Assembly (NCBI GenBank): GCA_003045895.1
Contig: PZPC01000001.1
Location: 163,733 to 227,732, forward strand
Direction: 5' to 3'
Origin: Bacteroidota bacterium
GTDB taxonomy: Bacteria; Bacteroidota; Bacteroidia; Chitinophagales; Saprospiraceae
DNA length: 64,000 nt
Positions 62,553 through 64,000 of the stretch are shown here, piece after piece (the first letter of the stretch is position 1; each line of letters starts with the position of its first letter). The position numbers and the translations under genes were made by a program. The notes beneath the pieces are model-generated. The model searched no databases. It had not been told where the DNA came from and was given only the letters and a program-made list of their open reading frames with translations.

Positions 62553-62933
62553 GTGGACAACGATAATAATGGTAGAAGGCAGCAAGACAGTGTGTATTCC
62601 AATAAGATTCGCGCAGGAAAAAGAAGAACGTATTTTTTTGATGTACGCCGTACCAAAGGAGACGATTTCTACCTCACCTTAACGGAAAGTACCAAGCGTT
62701 TTGACGATGACAGCTACGAGCGGCACAAGATTTTTCTTTACAAGGAAGATTTTCACCGTTTTTTGGGCGGGTTGGAAGATGCCATCAATTACGTGAAAAC
62801 GGAATTGTTGCCCGATTACGATTACGATGAGTTTACCCGGCGCCACGAAGAATATGAGGCTTTGGATAACCAGCAAGCGGAAGTTGGGCGTAAGCCTGCC
62901 GCTCCGGATAATGAAGATGAAATGACCTGGTAG
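62553..62933 (+). CDS. PUR-family nucleic-acid-binding protein (DUF3276)
   Basis: 126 residues with a central PUR-like repeat: SVYSNKIRAGKRRTYFFDVRRTKGDDFYLTLTES, then HKIFLYKEDFHRFLGGLEDAINYV. PUR-alpha-type proteins bind single-stranded DNA or RNA, and bacterial ones are regulators in spirochaetes and Bacteroidota. The N and C termini are acidic and disordered-looking. GTG start (62553). It is a single gene with its own promoter and a terminator behind it. Confidence 0.88.
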   Translation: MDNDNNGRRQQDSVYSNKIRAGKRRTYFFDVRRTKGDDFYLTLTESTKRFDDDSYERHKIFLYKEDFHRFLGGLEDAINYVKTELLPDYDYDEFTRRHEEYEALDNQQAEVGRKPAAPDNEDEMTW

Positions 62934-62976
62934 CGCTGCTGCCAGCACTTCTTAACAAAAAAGGGGGGGGCATTAG

Positions 62977-63018
62977 AAAAGCCTGTGTGACACACCTCAA
63001 GTGGTCGCACAGGCTTTT
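62977..63018. terminator. Bidirectional terminator
   Basis: An 11-bp stem AAAAGCCTGTG / CACAGGCTTTT (62977-62987, 63008-63018) with a 20-nt loop, with A/T-runs on each side, between convergent genes. Confidence 0.8.
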
Positions 63019-63043
63019 TTAATGACAGCTGTTCCAATCTCAA

Positions 63044-63625
63044 TTAGAATTTAACGGCGATTCCGGTAGTCGCCAGGGACAAGCCCATGCCGAGTTCAGC
63101 GAATAGATTTACGTTTTTATAAACGGTGTAATTGGTACCCACAAAGCCGGTAAAGAACAAGCCATTCCGTACGCTGGCCTCGGGGAAGAAGGTGGGCTCG
63201 GAGTCCTTTTCATCCGCTTCGGTCAGGTAATTCACCTTGCTTTTGCTGTAGCCCAGGGTGATGCCGCCGTAGATGTCCCACTTGTCGAAATAATTGTTGT
63301 GAATGGCTCCCCGTACGCCCAGCAGCCGGAAATCATTGCGGACAAGGCGATTTTCGCCACTGTGGTGCGCTTGCATAACCTGGCTGATGGAATTGCCAAC
63401 CAGCAAACCCAGGCTAAACCGTTGCACGGGGCGGTAACGCAACTCCAGAGAAATCGGTTGCAGTTCAGATTTGGTGTGGTCTTTGAGAAAGGTGGGCAAT
63501 AAGCCAATGCCCGCACGGACTTCCCATTTGGGAGGTACTACCCGGCTTTGGGCCTGTGTCTGGTGAGTAATAGCGAGAAGGAAAAGTAGGGTCAGAACGG
63601 AGGAGAGCAATTTGAAGTTACGCAT
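63044..63625 (-). CDS. Outer-membrane beta-barrel protein (porin-family-like)
   Basis: 193 residues with a signal peptide (1-26, ending TQAQ). The mature protein is a run of short amphipathic beta-strands (WEVRAGIGLLPTF, ISLELRYRPVQRFSLGLLVG, WDIYGGITLGYSKSK, NLFAELGMGLSLATTGIAVKF) with an aromatic C-terminal Phe, the mark of a small outer-membrane barrel of about eight to ten strands. No specific function can be assigned. Confidence 0.85.
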   Translation of the reverse strand: MRNFKLLSSVLTLLFLLAITHQTQAQSRVVPPKWEVRAGIGLLPTFLKDHTKSELQPISLELRYRPVQRFSLGLLVGNSISQVMQAHHSGENRLVRNDFRLLGVRGAIHNNYFDKWDIYGGITLGYSKSKVNYLTEADEKDSEPTFFPEASVRNGLFFTGFVGTNYTVYKNVNLFAELGMGLSLATTGIAVKF

Positions 63626-64000
63626 GGTGTATGGTTTTTTGATTTCTTTTTTACGGCAGTAAAATTGAAACCGTTAATAATGGGTTTTTTTCCTTTGCTG
63701 CCGGGGTGTAACCAGCTTAACGTGCACACAATACCAGGCTGAAGCCAGGCTTCAACAGTTCACTTTTATACGGATAACTCGAATGGTGTCGTTTTAAGAT
63801 GTATTCGAGCGCGTTGTAAATGAGTTATTTAGGAAAGTTGGACTTGTTTTTAACCTTCGGTAACAACTGCTTCATCAAGATAACGGTTTTAATATTTGTT
63901 TTGCTCCCGCAGTACTTGAATTTAACGTTTTGTTATTCTAGTTTAAATGAATTTAACACTTGCAAAACACTTCTTGTCCCAGAATAATCGTTAGCAAGGT
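63626..64000. other. Intergenic region up to the window edge, no gene seen
   Basis: About 375 bp, AT-rich, upstream of the outer-membrane protein gene. No reading frame, tRNA or clear promoter box was found. A gene may begin beyond the edge. Confidence 0.5.

Noticed and set aside
1..64000. CRISPR array, IS element, prophage or toxin-antitoxin pair
   Set aside because: No direct repeat-spacer pattern, transposase, integrase or phage genes seen; the Fic protein has no antitoxin partner and appears self-inhibited.

Overview
The window looks like a chromosomal segment of a Bacteroidota member, most probably from the Saprospiria (Lewinella/Haliscomenobacter-like). I infer this from the Bacteroidota-type division cluster (mraZ to ftsA without murF), the -7 promoter boxes of the form TAnnTTTG, T9SS C-terminal sorting domains, a gliding-type C-terminal domain, a GWxTD protein, a DUF4295 gene behind rpmG, and weak Shine-Dalgarno sequences. 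No plasmid, phage, IS element or CRISPR array was seen. The genus is inference only.

Layout. 1-13220 (minus strand): division and cell-wall (dcw) cluster mraZ-rsmH-ftsL-ftsI-murE-mraY-murD-ftsW-murG-murC-ftsQ-ftsA (ftsA runs off the left edge). It is preceded by an array of 10-bp-phased GTGGTA boxes that look like MraZ operators. 13580-16759: a patatin/outer-membrane-barrel protein and an FKBP isomerase. 16838-19850 (minus): a large T9SS type-B secreted protein and a lipoprotein gene interrupted by one in-frame TAG. 20312-22876: alpha-glucan phosphorylase. 23211-23825 (minus): HAD hydrolase. 24277-26277: tRNA-Arg, rpmB, rpmG, a DUF4295 gene and ftsY. 26344-29853: App1-like phosphatase, SH3-like secreted protein, CPBP membrane protease and a small dimeric-barrel protein. 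29978-32947: propeller-type sensor histidine kinase. 32999-37574 (minus): M24 peptidase, Fic protein, esterase and FMN reductase. 37894-40323: outer-membrane TonB-type barrel. 40451-43906 (minus): a small unknown and a large sortilin-like beta-propeller protein. 44090-46849: tsaE-tsaB-tsaC-tsaD, a compact set of tRNA t6A genes. 47085-51280: lipocalin-like lipoprotein, GWxTD protein, an acyl-carrier-like protein lacking the modified serine (minus), a vanadium-haloperoxidase/PAP2 lipoprotein and a small membrane protein. 51345-53463 (minus): pirin and fructose-1,6-bisphosphatase. 53623-59875: ECF sigma factor, membrane anti-sigma/TPR protein, T9SS-exported subtilisin and TPR-CHAT protease. 60100-63625: thioredoxin, ABC exporter, PUR-like nucleic-acid-binding protein and an outer-membrane barrel protein.

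How the genes work together. The dcw operon makes lipid II and the septal machinery. The tRNA/ribosomal/ftsY block and the tsa block serve translation and protein targeting. Much of the rest is cell-envelope biology: exported proteases, beta-barrels and lipoproteins. The most unusual unit is the four-gene sigma/anti-sigma/subtilisin/CHAT operon. Its predicted topology (sigma and anti-sigma domain in the cytoplasm; TPR, CHAT and subtilisin outside) suggests a proteolytic envelope-signalling system built on a caspase-like protease.

All assignments come from reading the sequence and from family knowledge. No database search was run.
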